Made by a program: the position numbers and the translations under genes. Shown here one piece after another: positions 14,447 through 23,976 of a stretch of 46,239 bases of DNA (positions within the stretch are counted from its first letter, which is position 1; each line of letters starts with the position of its first letter). Source of the stretch: JAUYLU01 sp038065675 (lineage in GTDB: Bacteria; Patescibacteriota; Minisyncoccia; Phycocordibacterales; VMEP01); contig JBBTQM010000019.1 in NCBI GenBank assembly GCA_038065675.1, positions 1 through 46,239 on the forward strand, written 5' to 3'. The notes below the pieces were generated by a model. The model made no database searches. It had not been told where the DNA came from and saw nothing but the letters and a program-made list of their open reading frames with translations.

Positions 14447-15079
14447 TTACATATCCGAAAAAGACTTAATTGGATCCTCAGTATTTAGAATTGGCCGACC
14501 AATTACTAAATAATCTGCTCCTAATTTGACCGCTTCTTGGGGGGTTATTGTACGTTTTTGGTCATCTTTCTCTCTATACCAGCTTGGTCGAATTCCTGGA
14601 ACAATTCTCAACAACGATTTTGATCCTCGAATACGGTTGATATATGGAAGGTCGTGCCCAGAACATACGATGCCGTCTATATTTGCCCTAAGAGTATCTC
14701 GAGTAAGCTTTAATAATTTTCTGGGATTTGCCTCTAATGAAGTCAGAATCGTTACGGCTAATATTCTGCTTCGACCGGCACTCTGTTTTGCAGCTTTCAT
14801 CATTTCTATTCCGCCGTCAGAATGAACTGTAATAAAATCAGCGCCTAATGCCGATAACCTCTTCACGCTGTTTGATACCGTATTAGGAATATCGTGCAAC
14901 TTAACATCAGCAAACACATTTCCAAATTTCTTAAGCTTGCCGATAATCATTGCGTCTTCAAAAAGTAAGTCGCTTACTTTAAAGCCCCATACGTGTCCTT
15001 TCAAGATACTTGCCGTCCGCAAGGCTTTTTTATTAGAGATTCCATCAAGCGCTACAATAATTTTACTATTATTTACCAT
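14447..15079 (-). CDS. pyrF: Orotidine 5'-phosphate decarboxylase
   Basis: 210 residues from the ATG at 15079 (a GTG at 15103 in the same frame would add 8 residues). The enzyme removes CO2 from orotidine 5'-phosphate to give UMP. IIVALD at 7-12, Lys34, and the catalytic array DxKxxD as Asp58-Lys60-Asp63 (FADVKLHDIPNTV) are present; VPGIRPSW near 170 holds the phosphate side. It is the only pyrimidine biosynthesis gene here. ATG was preferred because family members begin close to the first strand, but the GTG next to a nine-G run cannot be excluded. Confidence 0.92.
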   Translation of the reverse strand: MVNNSKIIVALDGISNKKALRTASILKGHVWGFKVSDLLFEDAMIIGKLKKFGNVFADVKLHDIPNTVSNSVKRLSALGADFITVHSDGGIEMMKAAKQSAGRSRILAVTILTSLEANPRKLLKLTRDTLRANIDGIVCSGHDLPYINRIRGSKSLLRIVPGIRPSWYREKDDQKRTITPQEAVKLGADYLVIGRPILNTEDPIKSFSDM

Positions 15080-15102
15080 GACACTTTTTGTATTTTTTTC
15101 CA

Positions 15103-15132
15103 CCCCCCCCCACTTGCACGCAAGTGAGGGGC
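15103..15132 (-). other. Nine-base G run and hairpin before pyrF
   Basis: On the minus strand a hairpin with arms CACTTG / CAAGTG, extended by flanking C and G runs, ends in nine consecutive G residues (15103-15111). The last G is the first base of a possible GTG start for pyrF. It lies in the 57-base spacer after secA. No T tract follows, so it is not a clear terminator. The run could slip in replication or be miscounted in assembly. Confidence 0.5.
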
Positions 15133-15136
15133 TTCG

Positions 15137-17647
<2,511 letters not shown>

Positions 17648-17653
17648 GTTGAG

Positions 17654-17764
17654 TCCTGTTAGAAGTTAAAGAATTAAACAATCCTTGCTAAAAATAAGGC
17701 TGTTAGAAGGGTCCGTAAAGATATCCCTGTGGGGACGCCAGATTGCGGCAAACTTCTAACAGGA
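17654..17764 (-). promoter_or_regulatory. secA leader with a three-copy pairing element
   Basis: On the minus-strand mRNA the order is TCCTGTTAGAAGTT (17751-17764), CTTCTAACAG (17700-17709) and AACTTCTAACAGGA (17654-17667). The first can pair with the second (10 bp, closing a 43-base loop) or with the third (14 bp, perfect). The third contains the secA Shine-Dalgarno AGGA. The two pairings exclude each other, so one state leaves the ribosome site free and the other hides it. The loop contains short G/C stems (GCC/GGC, TCCC/GGGA). No known riboswitch class is recognised. Regulation is inferred from pairing alone. Confidence 0.55.
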
Positions 17765-17767
17765 TGA

Positions 17768-17795
17768 AGTGTAGTTTAGCATAAAACGGCAACAA
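17768..17795 (-). promoter_or_regulatory. Candidate secA promoter
   Basis: TTGTTG (17790-17795), a 16-base spacer and TACACT (17768-17773) on the minus strand. The predicted start, near 17761, is at the first copy of the leader repeat. The boxes match consensus only partly (4 of 6 each by eye). Confidence 0.4.
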
Positions 17796-17825
17796 AAAAT
17801 CCCCTTTTGAGGGGGGATTTTTTGT
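17792..17825 (-). terminator. Intrinsic terminator after the 19-residue basic gene (symmetrical)
   Basis: Perfect 13-bp stem ACAAAAAATCCCC / GGGGATTTTTTGT with an 8-base loop, giving a six-T tract on either strand. It follows the mini-gene stop (17842) by 16 bases and separates it from secA, whose candidate -35 box overlaps the far arm. Confidence 0.8.
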
Positions 17826-17841
17826 CTAGAGAGAAAATAGA

Positions 17842-17901
17842 TTAGCTCTTCTTCGCTCTCTTTTTCGCCTTTTTCTTGGCGCCTTTTCTTTTTTTTGCCA
17901 T
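17842..17901 (-). CDS. 19-residue Lys/Arg-rich mini-protein
   Basis: ATG at 17901 to TAA at 17842 encodes MAKKRKGAKKKAKKRAKKS: 13 of 19 residues are Lys or Arg. It has its own candidate promoter (18012-18039) and is followed at once by a strong terminator, which argues for a real transcript. Such a peptide would bind nucleic acid, for example ribosomal RNA or DNA like histone-H1 tails, but no family is identified. The leader carries an 8-bp G/C hairpin (17951-17972). An alternative is that the transcript acts as a small RNA and the reading frame is accidental, although low-complexity basic coding by chance seems unlikely. Confidence 0.55.
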   Translation of the reverse strand: MAKKRKGAKKKAKKRAKKS

Positions 17902-17950
17902 CGTTGCAAAGATTATTGCTAACGCATTGCGGTGACTGCCGACCGTTCCG

Positions 17951-17972
17951 TCGCGCGCGTAAAAGCGCGCGA
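17951..17972 (-). other. Perfect G/C hairpin in the leader of the mini-gene
   Basis: TCGCGCGC (17951-17958) and GCGCGCGA (17965-17972) pair over 8 bp around a 6-base loop. It lies between the candidate promoter and the mini-gene start. There is no T tract on either side, so it is a structural leader element rather than a terminator. Confidence 0.55.
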
Positions 17973-18011
17973 TGAAACTTAAAAAATAATCACTGCAAAA
18001 CTCCTGACTTA

Positions 18012-18039
18012 ATTATCGTACAACTGGAGAATAAAACAA
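18012..18039 (-). promoter_or_regulatory. Candidate promoter for the 19-residue basic gene
   Basis: TTGTTT (18034-18039), a 16-base spacer, and GATAAT (18012-18017) on the minus strand. Just downstream a CAGGAG Shine-Dalgarno-like box precedes a GTG with only four sense codons (M-I-I-F-stop), a possible leader peptide, then the hairpin and the basic mini-gene. Confidence 0.5.
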
Positions 18040-18328
18040 TTGTTTTTTATGGGTCGCTGTGGATAACTTTGAAAAAAGTTTTACGGAAAAAAATATTCGG
18101 AAAAAATTTTTATTTACGCTAAAAAATTTGGATTTTTTAAAATATCTTCCGAAATTTCGTGGCGAGCGGGAACGGACTCCATTAAACAAATGTCTTTTGT
18201 GAGTGTTGCCGCCCGCCGCGGAGTGCCGGAAGAGCAATTTAATTATACCCGAGGGGGTATCCCAGCCCAAATTTTGCAAGATTATTCTTAACACGAAACG
18301 CTTCGCGTGAGCCAAAGTTGGCAAACGC
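18040..18328. other. Non-coding stretch: AT-rich, DnaA-box-like site, isolated promoter box
   Basis: No convincing gene. Positions 18058-18066 hold a perfect DnaA-box sequence (TGTGGATAA, the complement of TTATCCACA), followed by about 90 bases of very A/T-rich sequence. A TATAAT box on the minus strand lies at 18242-18247, just after a small hairpin (ATACCC/GGGTAT). A 105-codon open frame here is very basic and Phe-rich with no family features and is not accepted. A single DnaA box without a strand switch of genes does not make an origin. Confidence 0.5.
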
Positions 18329-18348
18329 AAAACCCGCCGGAGGCGGGT
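18329..18348 (-). terminator. Intrinsic terminator after the O-antigen ligase gene
   Basis: Perfect 7-bp stem ACCCGCC / GGCGGGT with a 3-base loop, followed on the minus strand by TTTT then GCG. It lies about 105 bases beyond the ligase stop at 18454. A second hairpin (18377-18394, 7-bp stem GAGTGTT/AACACTC) lies between and may help stall or protect the transcript. Confidence 0.65.
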
Positions 18349-18453
18349 CTTACGCAGACATTCGTTTGTTTAAATAGAGTGTTCAAAAACACTCACATTG
18401 CCACTTTAGCATACTATTGCAAAAAATGCAAGGGATTTCACTACAAACTAACT

Positions 18454-20640
18454 CTACGGGTTTCTCCCCGCCTCTATTTCTTTTATGTAGTAATCAATTT
18501 GCGGTTTTATTTCCGGCTTAAGTTCGCCGGCTTTTTTTAGTTCCAAAACAGACTTGCCGCGCTCCCCTGTTTTCAAATACGCCGCCGCCAAAGAAACACG
18601 GAAATCCGGGTTATTGGGGTTTCCGTCTACGCGCATTTTCCAAAGTTGCGCGACTTTCCAAAATTCTCCGCGCACAGAATACGCATTTATTATTCGGTCA
18701 TCCGGGAACATCATGGTTCCATAAATGGGAGTGATGAGTTTTTCGGCAAGAGCATCCTGGCCGACATAAAGAGCCACAACGCCGTAAAGAAGCTGCACAT
18801 CCGGAAAAGATTTGTCTTCTTCATAGGCTTCTTTCATTTTCCCCAATGCTTTCTTGTTATCCCCCAAGCCGATGTAAGAACTGGCGATTTCGAAAAATAT
18901 GGATTGCTTTTTCGGAGAAAGTTCCAGCGCGCGGTTTAAATGCGCGAGAGCTTCTTCATAACGGCCGAATTTATTCAGAAATGCTCCAAGAAAAAGTTCA
19001 TAACGTGCATCCTTCGGATTTTTTTCTATATGCAAAAGCATTTCGGAGCGGGCTTTCTCAAAAAATTTTCTTTTTATTTCTTCGCTCGCGCCAGCGAGTC
19101 CTTGGACGCGCGCCGCCATCTGGATTAGTTGTTCGCGCGCTTCCCCGTTACCAAATGTTCCATACTCAATAGTTTTATTTAAATACGACAAATTCTTTTC
19201 TAGCCCTTCTTGTTGCGACTGAAGCGCGTCAATGAGAGTAACTCCGGCAAGAATCGGGCGGACATTGGCGAAATATAAAATGGCAATCGTCGCGACAATG
19301 ACAACCGGCGCGTAAAAATGTTCCATAAATTTGCTTGTCTCCTTGGAAATATTTTTTAACGGAATTAGCGAAGGGGCGGATTCATTATTGCGCCATGAAA
19401 TATATGCGAGGAGCGAGAAGAACATAAAGTAACTCGTCATGTTGTCAAACACGAAAATATTCTGGAAAAAATACGCGGCAAGAAATCCAGTTAAAATACT
19501 TTTCTCAAAAACGGAGAAAGCGCTTCCGGGACGAAAAATAAAATAAAGAGCGATGAAAAAAAGCGAGAGGTACGCGAGAAGTCCCAAAATACCGGCGGAT
19601 ATGAGCCAATCAAAAAATACGTTGTGGGAACGGTCAAACCACGGCTCTTGAGCGTACATGCCGGGCTTGTAATACTTATTGAACACCAAAATGTAGTTTT
19701 CCTGACCCCAGCCGAGCAACGGGTGCTCCTTAAATCCCTCCATACTCATTTTCCATATGGCCAGGCGCGATTTTGTAGTAGTTTCACTTATTGATATTGC
19801 GGCAAAGCGGGATAAAACAGGGCTATTTTTTATAAAATCGGAATTTTTAAAGGCAATCACCCCGCCAACCGTAATCACGACAAGCGCTATAGCGCCCGCG
19901 GCAAATCTGCGCACTCTTTTGTCTTCCCTTTTAAAGAAACTGATAAGCGCCGCCGTTACTAATGCGCCACCCAAAAATCCGAGAATAGCGCCGCGGGTGG
20001 CGGTGTGATAGAGAATATACGTTTCAAAGGCCGCTATGGACAGATATACCCATCGCATATTTTTTGAGGTAGTCTCGCGAAACGCGAGCATAACCGAAAT
20101 AAATATGTGGAATAGCATGTAGACCGCGAGGTATGTGGCGTTGCCTAAAGAAGCGTCTATCCTCCCCCCTTGATGAATTTCCGCCTTGCCGGCAATTTGG
20201 AAAAGTCCGTAAATCGAAACGATAACACTCGCGGCAAGAGTTGTATTAAAAAATTTGTCCCACAGATTCTTAGTCGTGAGTACTGAAGAGACAACAATAA
20301 AATATGCAAGAAAATGAAGGTGGCCAATCAGCCCCTCCATGCGCTCGTAGTTGGACCAAAAACTCCGGTACGGATTCTCGCCGAAAATATCTGCAAGCGC
20401 AAGAACGGCCACAAGGGCGCCAAATGCATAAAGCATCCATGATTTCCGTGGCCGGTACGCCGCGTCACGGTACATGAGAATAAGCCAGGCGGCAAAAATT
20501 ATTTCAACGATGATGCGAAAGGCAAAATTTTTCCCGGTAATGAACGGAAAAAACAAGCTCTCGGAAACATAAAGAGGAATGAAAAGTATTAAAAAAATCC
20601 CGCCGATAATTGTATACCGCAAAAGGGAATTAATGTTCAT
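18454..20640 (-). CDS. O-antigen ligase/polymerase family membrane protein with C-terminal TPR repeats
   Basis: 728 residues. About twelve membrane helices fill 1-470, with the family's large outer loop around 315-350 (LGWGQENYILVFNKYYKPGMYAQEPWFDRSHNVFFDW). The C-terminal 240 residues are soluble and carry tetratricopeptide-like repeats (ALAHLNRALELSPKK, NKKALGKMKEAYEED, FRVSLAAAYLKTGERGKSVLELKKAGEL). Such Wzy/WaaL-type proteins polymerise glycan repeats or attach them to a carrier at the outer face of the membrane. The start is the ATG at 20640; a TTG two codons upstream is disfavoured because a -10 box lies only 9 bases from the ATG. It is divergent from the flippase gene. Confidence 0.88.
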   Translation of the reverse strand: MNINSLLRYTIIGGIFLILFIPLYVSESLFFPFITGKNFAFRIIVEIIFAAWLILMYRDAAYRPRKSWMLYAFGALVAVLALADIFGENPYRSFWSNYERMEGLIGHLHFLAYFIVVSSVLTTKNLWDKFFNTTLAASVIVSIYGLFQIAGKAEIHQGGRIDASLGNATYLAVYMLFHIFISVMLAFRETTSKNMRWVYLSIAAFETYILYHTATRGAILGFLGGALVTAALISFFKREDKRVRRFAAGAIALVVITVGGVIAFKNSDFIKNSPVLSRFAAISISETTTKSRLAIWKMSMEGFKEHPLLGWGQENYILVFNKYYKPGMYAQEPWFDRSHNVFFDWLISAGILGLLAYLSLFFIALYFIFRPGSAFSVFEKSILTGFLAAYFFQNIFVFDNMTSYFMFFSLLAYISWRNNESAPSLIPLKNISKETSKFMEHFYAPVVIVATIAILYFANVRPILAGVTLIDALQSQQEGLEKNLSYLNKTIEYGTFGNGEAREQLIQMAARVQGLAGASEEIKRKFFEKARSEMLLHIEKNPKDARYELFLGAFLNKFGRYEEALAHLNRALELSPKKQSIFFEIASSYIGLGDNKKALGKMKEAYEEDKSFPDVQLLYGVVALYVGQDALAEKLITPIYGTMMFPDDRIINAYSVRGEFWKVAQLWKMRVDGNPNNPDFRVSLAAAYLKTGERGKSVLELKKAGELKPEIKPQIDYYIKEIEAGRNP

Positions 20641-20649
20641 ATACAAACC

Positions 20650-20655
20650 ACTATA
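20650..20655 (-). promoter_or_regulatory. -10 promoter box (TGATATAGT) of the O-antigen ligase gene
   Basis: TATAGT preceded by TGA (extended -10) on the minus strand, 9 bases from the ATG at 20640, so another nearly leaderless mRNA is predicted. No -35 box is clear. Confidence 0.45.
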
Positions 20656-20686
20656 TCATTAACGTGAGCCACAAAGGAATGGTGGC

Positions 20687-20702
20687 ATACTTTATAAAGT
20701 AT
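20687..20702. promoter_or_regulatory. 16-bp perfect palindrome between divergent glycan genes
   Basis: ATACTTTATAAAGTAT is a perfect 16-bp palindrome in the 220-bp region between the ligase and flippase genes, just upstream of where the ligase -35 should lie. It is a plausible operator for a dimeric regulator. Because it is A/T-rich, chance is possible. On the plus side an extended -10 (TGTTATACA) lies further on, near 20787. Confidence 0.35.
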
Positions 20703-20860
20703 AAACACAAATTTAAAGAATTACGTTTTATTGTATTATTTATAAGACTCCCTTTAATATAAAGTAACGTTTGCAAGACATTTTGTGTTATACATGACTA
20801 CATGGTTTTATCAATCTCCCCCTAACCCATTGACCACAAGTGTCGCATAACACACCATCA

Positions 20861-22117
20861 ATGCACAACAACTGGAAACAGAAAATGAATGGGCTTATCC
20901 GTGCAAGCGGAAAATATTTTAAGACTGATATGGTCTATCTCGCCCGCGGCGGATTTTGGCTCACTTTAGGACAAGTAATAACCGCGGTTTCTTCATTCCT
21001 TCTTTCAATCGCATTTGCCAATCTTGTACCTAAAACAATATACGGAACATTTCGTTACATAACATCAGTATCTTCAACACTAAATGCGTTTTCCTTAACC
21101 GGTGTCGGTACGGCACTCGTCCGCTCGGTTGCCAAAGGATACGAAGGTGCACTCCGACACGGATTCTTATTAAGCATACGCTGGAGCGCTCTTCTTGTAT
21201 TTTTATCGTTTGCGGGGGCCGCTTACTACTATCTGCGGGACAACATTACGCTTGCTGTTTCCCTTCTCTTTATCGGCTCATTCTCTCCATTCTTAAATGC
21301 GTCTCATCTTGCGACCTATTTCGCAAACGGGAAGAAAGATTTCAAGCGTTTGTCAATATACAATGTCGTAAAAGGGGTTTTACCGGCTATCTTAATTGCG
21401 GGAACGCTTTTCGTTACAGAAAATATACTTATTATCGTGTTTGTCTACTTTATATCAAACTCCGCCATCGCTTTTTTAACCTACTGGAACGCGCTTAAGT
21501 TTTACAAACCAAATACGGAAAAAGACCCTGAGCTTCTCCCTTACAGCAAAAAGTTAAGCGCCTTAGGTATACTTTCAACTATAGCGGCACACGCCGATAA
21601 AATACTCATATTCACGCTTTTAGGATCAGTAGAACTTGCAACATATGCGGTTGCCGTCTCTTTCCCAGAACAAATCAAGACAATGCTCCGAAATCTGAAT
21701 TTTCTTATGATACCTAAATTTGCGGAAAAAAAAATATCTTACAGGCTCGATATTGGGCGTAAAATCTGGCAACTTGCACTTCTTCTGGTAGTTATTATGG
21801 TGGCGTACATGGTTGCGGCTCCGCTACTTTTCAGAATATTTTTTCCTGCATACAACGATTCAGTTTCTTTTTCGATAGTGTTCGCAATATCGATAGCAAC
21901 TTCTCTTGCTATGGTTCCAAATTCTATTCTCATAGCGCGCAAACATGAGCGCGAACTTCTTGAGATAAACGTGGCTGGGTCTATTATACAACTTCTCCTT
22001 CTTTTTTCTTTCATAAAGCTATGGGGTCTGTGGGGAGTTATAGTTTCAAAAGTCATTGCCGCATATGTTAATCTTGCGTTGCCATTTTTCGCCATACGGC
22101 GCCACTATAAACTATAG
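20861..22117 (+). CDS. Oligosaccharide flippase family protein (Wzx/MATE-like)
   Basis: 418 residues from the ATG at 20861 (an in-frame GTG at 20840 would add 7; neither has a clear Shine-Dalgarno). About twelve hydrophobic helices; the first begins at GGFWLTLGQVITAVSSFLLSIAFANLVPKTIYGTFRY, the typical opening of polysaccharide flippases, and LGSVELATYAVAVSFPEQIKTMLRNLNFLMIPKFAEK in the middle is also typical. Such proteins move lipid-linked glycan units across the membrane. It is divergent from the O-antigen ligase, its expected functional partner. Confidence 0.88.
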   Translation: MHNNWKQKMNGLIRASGKYFKTDMVYLARGGFWLTLGQVITAVSSFLLSIAFANLVPKTIYGTFRYITSVSSTLNAFSLTGVGTALVRSVAKGYEGALRHGFLLSIRWSALLVFLSFAGAAYYYLRDNITLAVSLLFIGSFSPFLNASHLATYFANGKKDFKRLSIYNVVKGVLPAILIAGTLFVTENILIIVFVYFISNSAIAFLTYWNALKFYKPNTEKDPELLPYSKKLSALGILSTIAAHADKILIFTLLGSVELATYAVAVSFPEQIKTMLRNLNFLMIPKFAEKKISYRLDIGRKIWQLALLLVVIMVAYMVAAPLLFRIFFPAYNDSVSFSIVFAISIATSLAMVPNSILIARKHERELLEINVAGSIIQLLLLFSFIKLWGLWGVIVSKVIAAYVNLALPFFAIRRHYKL

Positions 22118-22212
22118 GGTAATTGAAACATCATCCATAGAATTTATACAATTAAACACACCAAGCGAGAAAACACTTGATATCTCTTTTGGAGATCCTG
22201 CAACTAGATAAT

Positions 22213-22923
22213 ATGAATTTAAAAAAGATTATTAAAAAATACCTGCGAATGACCGGGATCGACATTATCCGGTATCATAAACAGGGAAACCCGTTAGGGT
22301 GGCTTCGTTCGGAGAACATTAGTACTGTATTTGACATCGGCGCCAATATAGGCCAGTTCGCGCAAGAAATACGCGCGGAGTTACCAGACGCTCAAATTTA
22401 TTCTTTCGAACCTATAAAGGAATGCCACGATGAACTTATTCGCAGTATGGGCAACGACAAAAAATTCCGCGCATTCCAATTGGCGCTTGGTGACAAAAAA
22501 GAAACGAAAACAATACATGTAAGCTTTTATGCTCCCAGTTCTTCCCTTCTTGAACAATCAGAAGAATTAAAAAAACTTTTTCCGCATGTTACCGGAACAA
22601 TTGGAGAAAACATTAAAGTAGAGCGACTTGATGATATCGTTCATGAACTTACCATAGAAAAACCTTTTCTCGTAAAAATGGATGTGCAAGGGTTCGAAGA
22701 CCGCGTCATAGAAGGAGGTAAAGAAACAATAGCGGAAGCAGACGTACTTATTATAGAAACATCATTCATAGAATTATACGAGGGTCAGCCTTTATTCGAT
22801 GATATATATAAAAAACTTAAATCGCTTGGTTTTTCATACAACGGCAGTTTGAGAAGCAAAAAAGACCCTAAAAATGGGAAAATAATATTCGAGGATTCTA
22901 TTTTTTTGAAACAAGACCGCTAA
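22213..22923 (+). CDS. FkbM family methyltransferase (1)
   Basis: 236 residues from the ATG at 22213; an in-frame TTG at 22177 is less likely. The SAM-binding motif FDIGANIGQFAQEI is near 51-64, followed by YSFEPIKECHDEL, LALGDKKETKTIHV, and the FkbM signature KMDVQGFEDRVIEGG. FkbM enzymes O-methylate sugars and polyketides; here surface sugars are the likely target. Its last 26 bases overlap the 3' end of the convergent glycosyltransferase gene. It follows the flippase by 95 bases on the plus strand. Confidence 0.9.
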   Translation: MNLKKIIKKYLRMTGIDIIRYHKQGNPLGWLRSENISTVFDIGANIGQFAQEIRAELPDAQIYSFEPIKECHDELIRSMGNDKKFRAFQLALGDKKETKTIHVSFYAPSSSLLEQSEELKKLFPHVTGTIGENIKVERLDDIVHELTIEKPFLVKMDVQGFEDRVIEGGKETIAEADVLIIETSFIELYEGQPLFDDIYKKLKSLGFSYNGSLRSKKDPKNGKIIFEDSIFLKQDR

Positions 22924-23968
22924 TCGCCCTATATATCTCGCTTCCCAATATTTTTGGAGTAAACATCGTCCGGTATGTCTTAACCCCCTCTTCAATCAGG
23001 CGTTTCTGAAAACTTGGATTATTTTTAAGAAAAAGTATTTTTTCGGCAAGATGAGCTGGGTCTGCTTTACGCACCATAAGACAATTCTCCCCGTCCTTAA
23101 GAACCCCTAAAACTCCTTCTGTGTTAGCAGTAATGTACGGCAGGCGCATAGCAAGCGATTCAAACGCCTTATGCGGAATAGTCCGTTTTAGGCGCTCATT
23201 ATCCTCAAATTGCCCCAAGCTGATATGCGAACGTAGCATTAAAGACCGAATGTCAGCAATGGGCAATTGGCGTGGTATTAACGTGACGTTTGAGAGTTTA
23301 AGCAACGCGAGTTTATTTTCAAGTTCCTGTATTACATCACCGAATCCAAACCCGGCAATGACAAAATCAACACCCCGTCCTTCCAGAATTTTCGCGGCAT
23401 CAAGAATGTGGCGGACGCCGGCTTCTTTGGTCAGGCGACCGCGGAAAATAACGGTGAATCGCTCGTTTTTGCGCACGGAACTGTCAAAATAGAAATCGTG
23501 GTCGTCAACGCCAATCAGAACGCGGTACACTTTTTTTTCTGGAACGCCAAGAGTATCAATGTAATACTGCCGTTGCTTGTCGGTTTCAACAAAAATAAGG
23601 TCTGCGCATATGTTGGCAAGCCAATCTATGAAGCGAACGTATGCGATGCGAAACGGTATCCCTGCATACGCGTTACGCGAAATAATCTGCGCTTCGTAAA
23701 AACTGCAAAGAGCGTCGAATACCACCGGTTTTTTTGTGATAAGTCTGGCAAATGGAACGATAATGTACCCCGGGTAACCGACAATCATTACATCGTATTT
23801 ATTGCGCAGATGCCAGTGCTTAAAAAAGAGATTCCAAAACTTGCGTAGTCCCCTGCCCCTGTCGGAACATTCAATTATATCAACACCGTTCTCGCGGAGT
23901 CCCCTCATGTATATTTTATTGCGGGAAAATTCAGGGTCGTATATTCCAAAATAACAGATGCGGAGCAT
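22898..23968 (-). CDS. Glycosyltransferase, GT4-like (GT-B fold)
   Basis: 356 residues. The C-terminal nucleotide-sugar half is recognisable by IFRGRLTKEAGVRHILDAAKIL near 200-225, VIAGFGFG, and the acidic region HKAFESLAMRLPYITANTEGV near 290-310, equivalent to the E-x7-E site. It transfers a sugar from a nucleotide donor onto a glycan intermediate; specificity is unknown. It is the last gene of a minus-strand operon and overlaps the convergent FkbM gene by 26 bases. Eight bases separate it from the FkbM gene upstream. Confidence 0.87.
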   Translation of the reverse strand: MLRICYFGIYDPEFSRNKIYMRGLRENGVDIIECSDRGRGLRKFWNLFFKHWHLRNKYDVMIVGYPGYIIVPFARLITKKPVVFDALCSFYEAQIISRNAYAGIPFRIAYVRFIDWLANICADLIFVETDKQRQYYIDTLGVPEKKVYRVLIGVDDHDFYFDSSVRKNERFTVIFRGRLTKEAGVRHILDAAKILEGRGVDFVIAGFGFGDVIQELENKLALLKLSNVTLIPRQLPIADIRSLMLRSHISLGQFEDNERLKRTIPHKAFESLAMRLPYITANTEGVLGVLKDGENCLMVRKADPAHLAEKILFLKNNPSFQKRLIEEGVKTYRTMFTPKILGSEIYRAISGLVSKK

Positions 23969-23976
23969 AAATGTCT

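Noticed and set aside
18013..18330. 105-codon open frame on the minus strand in the secA-ligase gap
   Set aside because: Very basic and Phe-rich, no domain, A/T homopolymer-driven composition, and a promoter box plus a DnaA-box-like site lie inside it. More likely non-coding.
17648..18453. tRNA, tmRNA, RNase P RNA or SRP RNA gene in the long gap
   Set aside because: No T-loop GTTCGA-type motif, CCA end, or conserved RNase P or SRP core was found by eye on either strand.
20840..20860. GTG start for the flippase
   Set aside because: Kept only as an alternative; the ATG at 20861 gives a normal N terminus and the extra seven residues have no supporting ribosome site.
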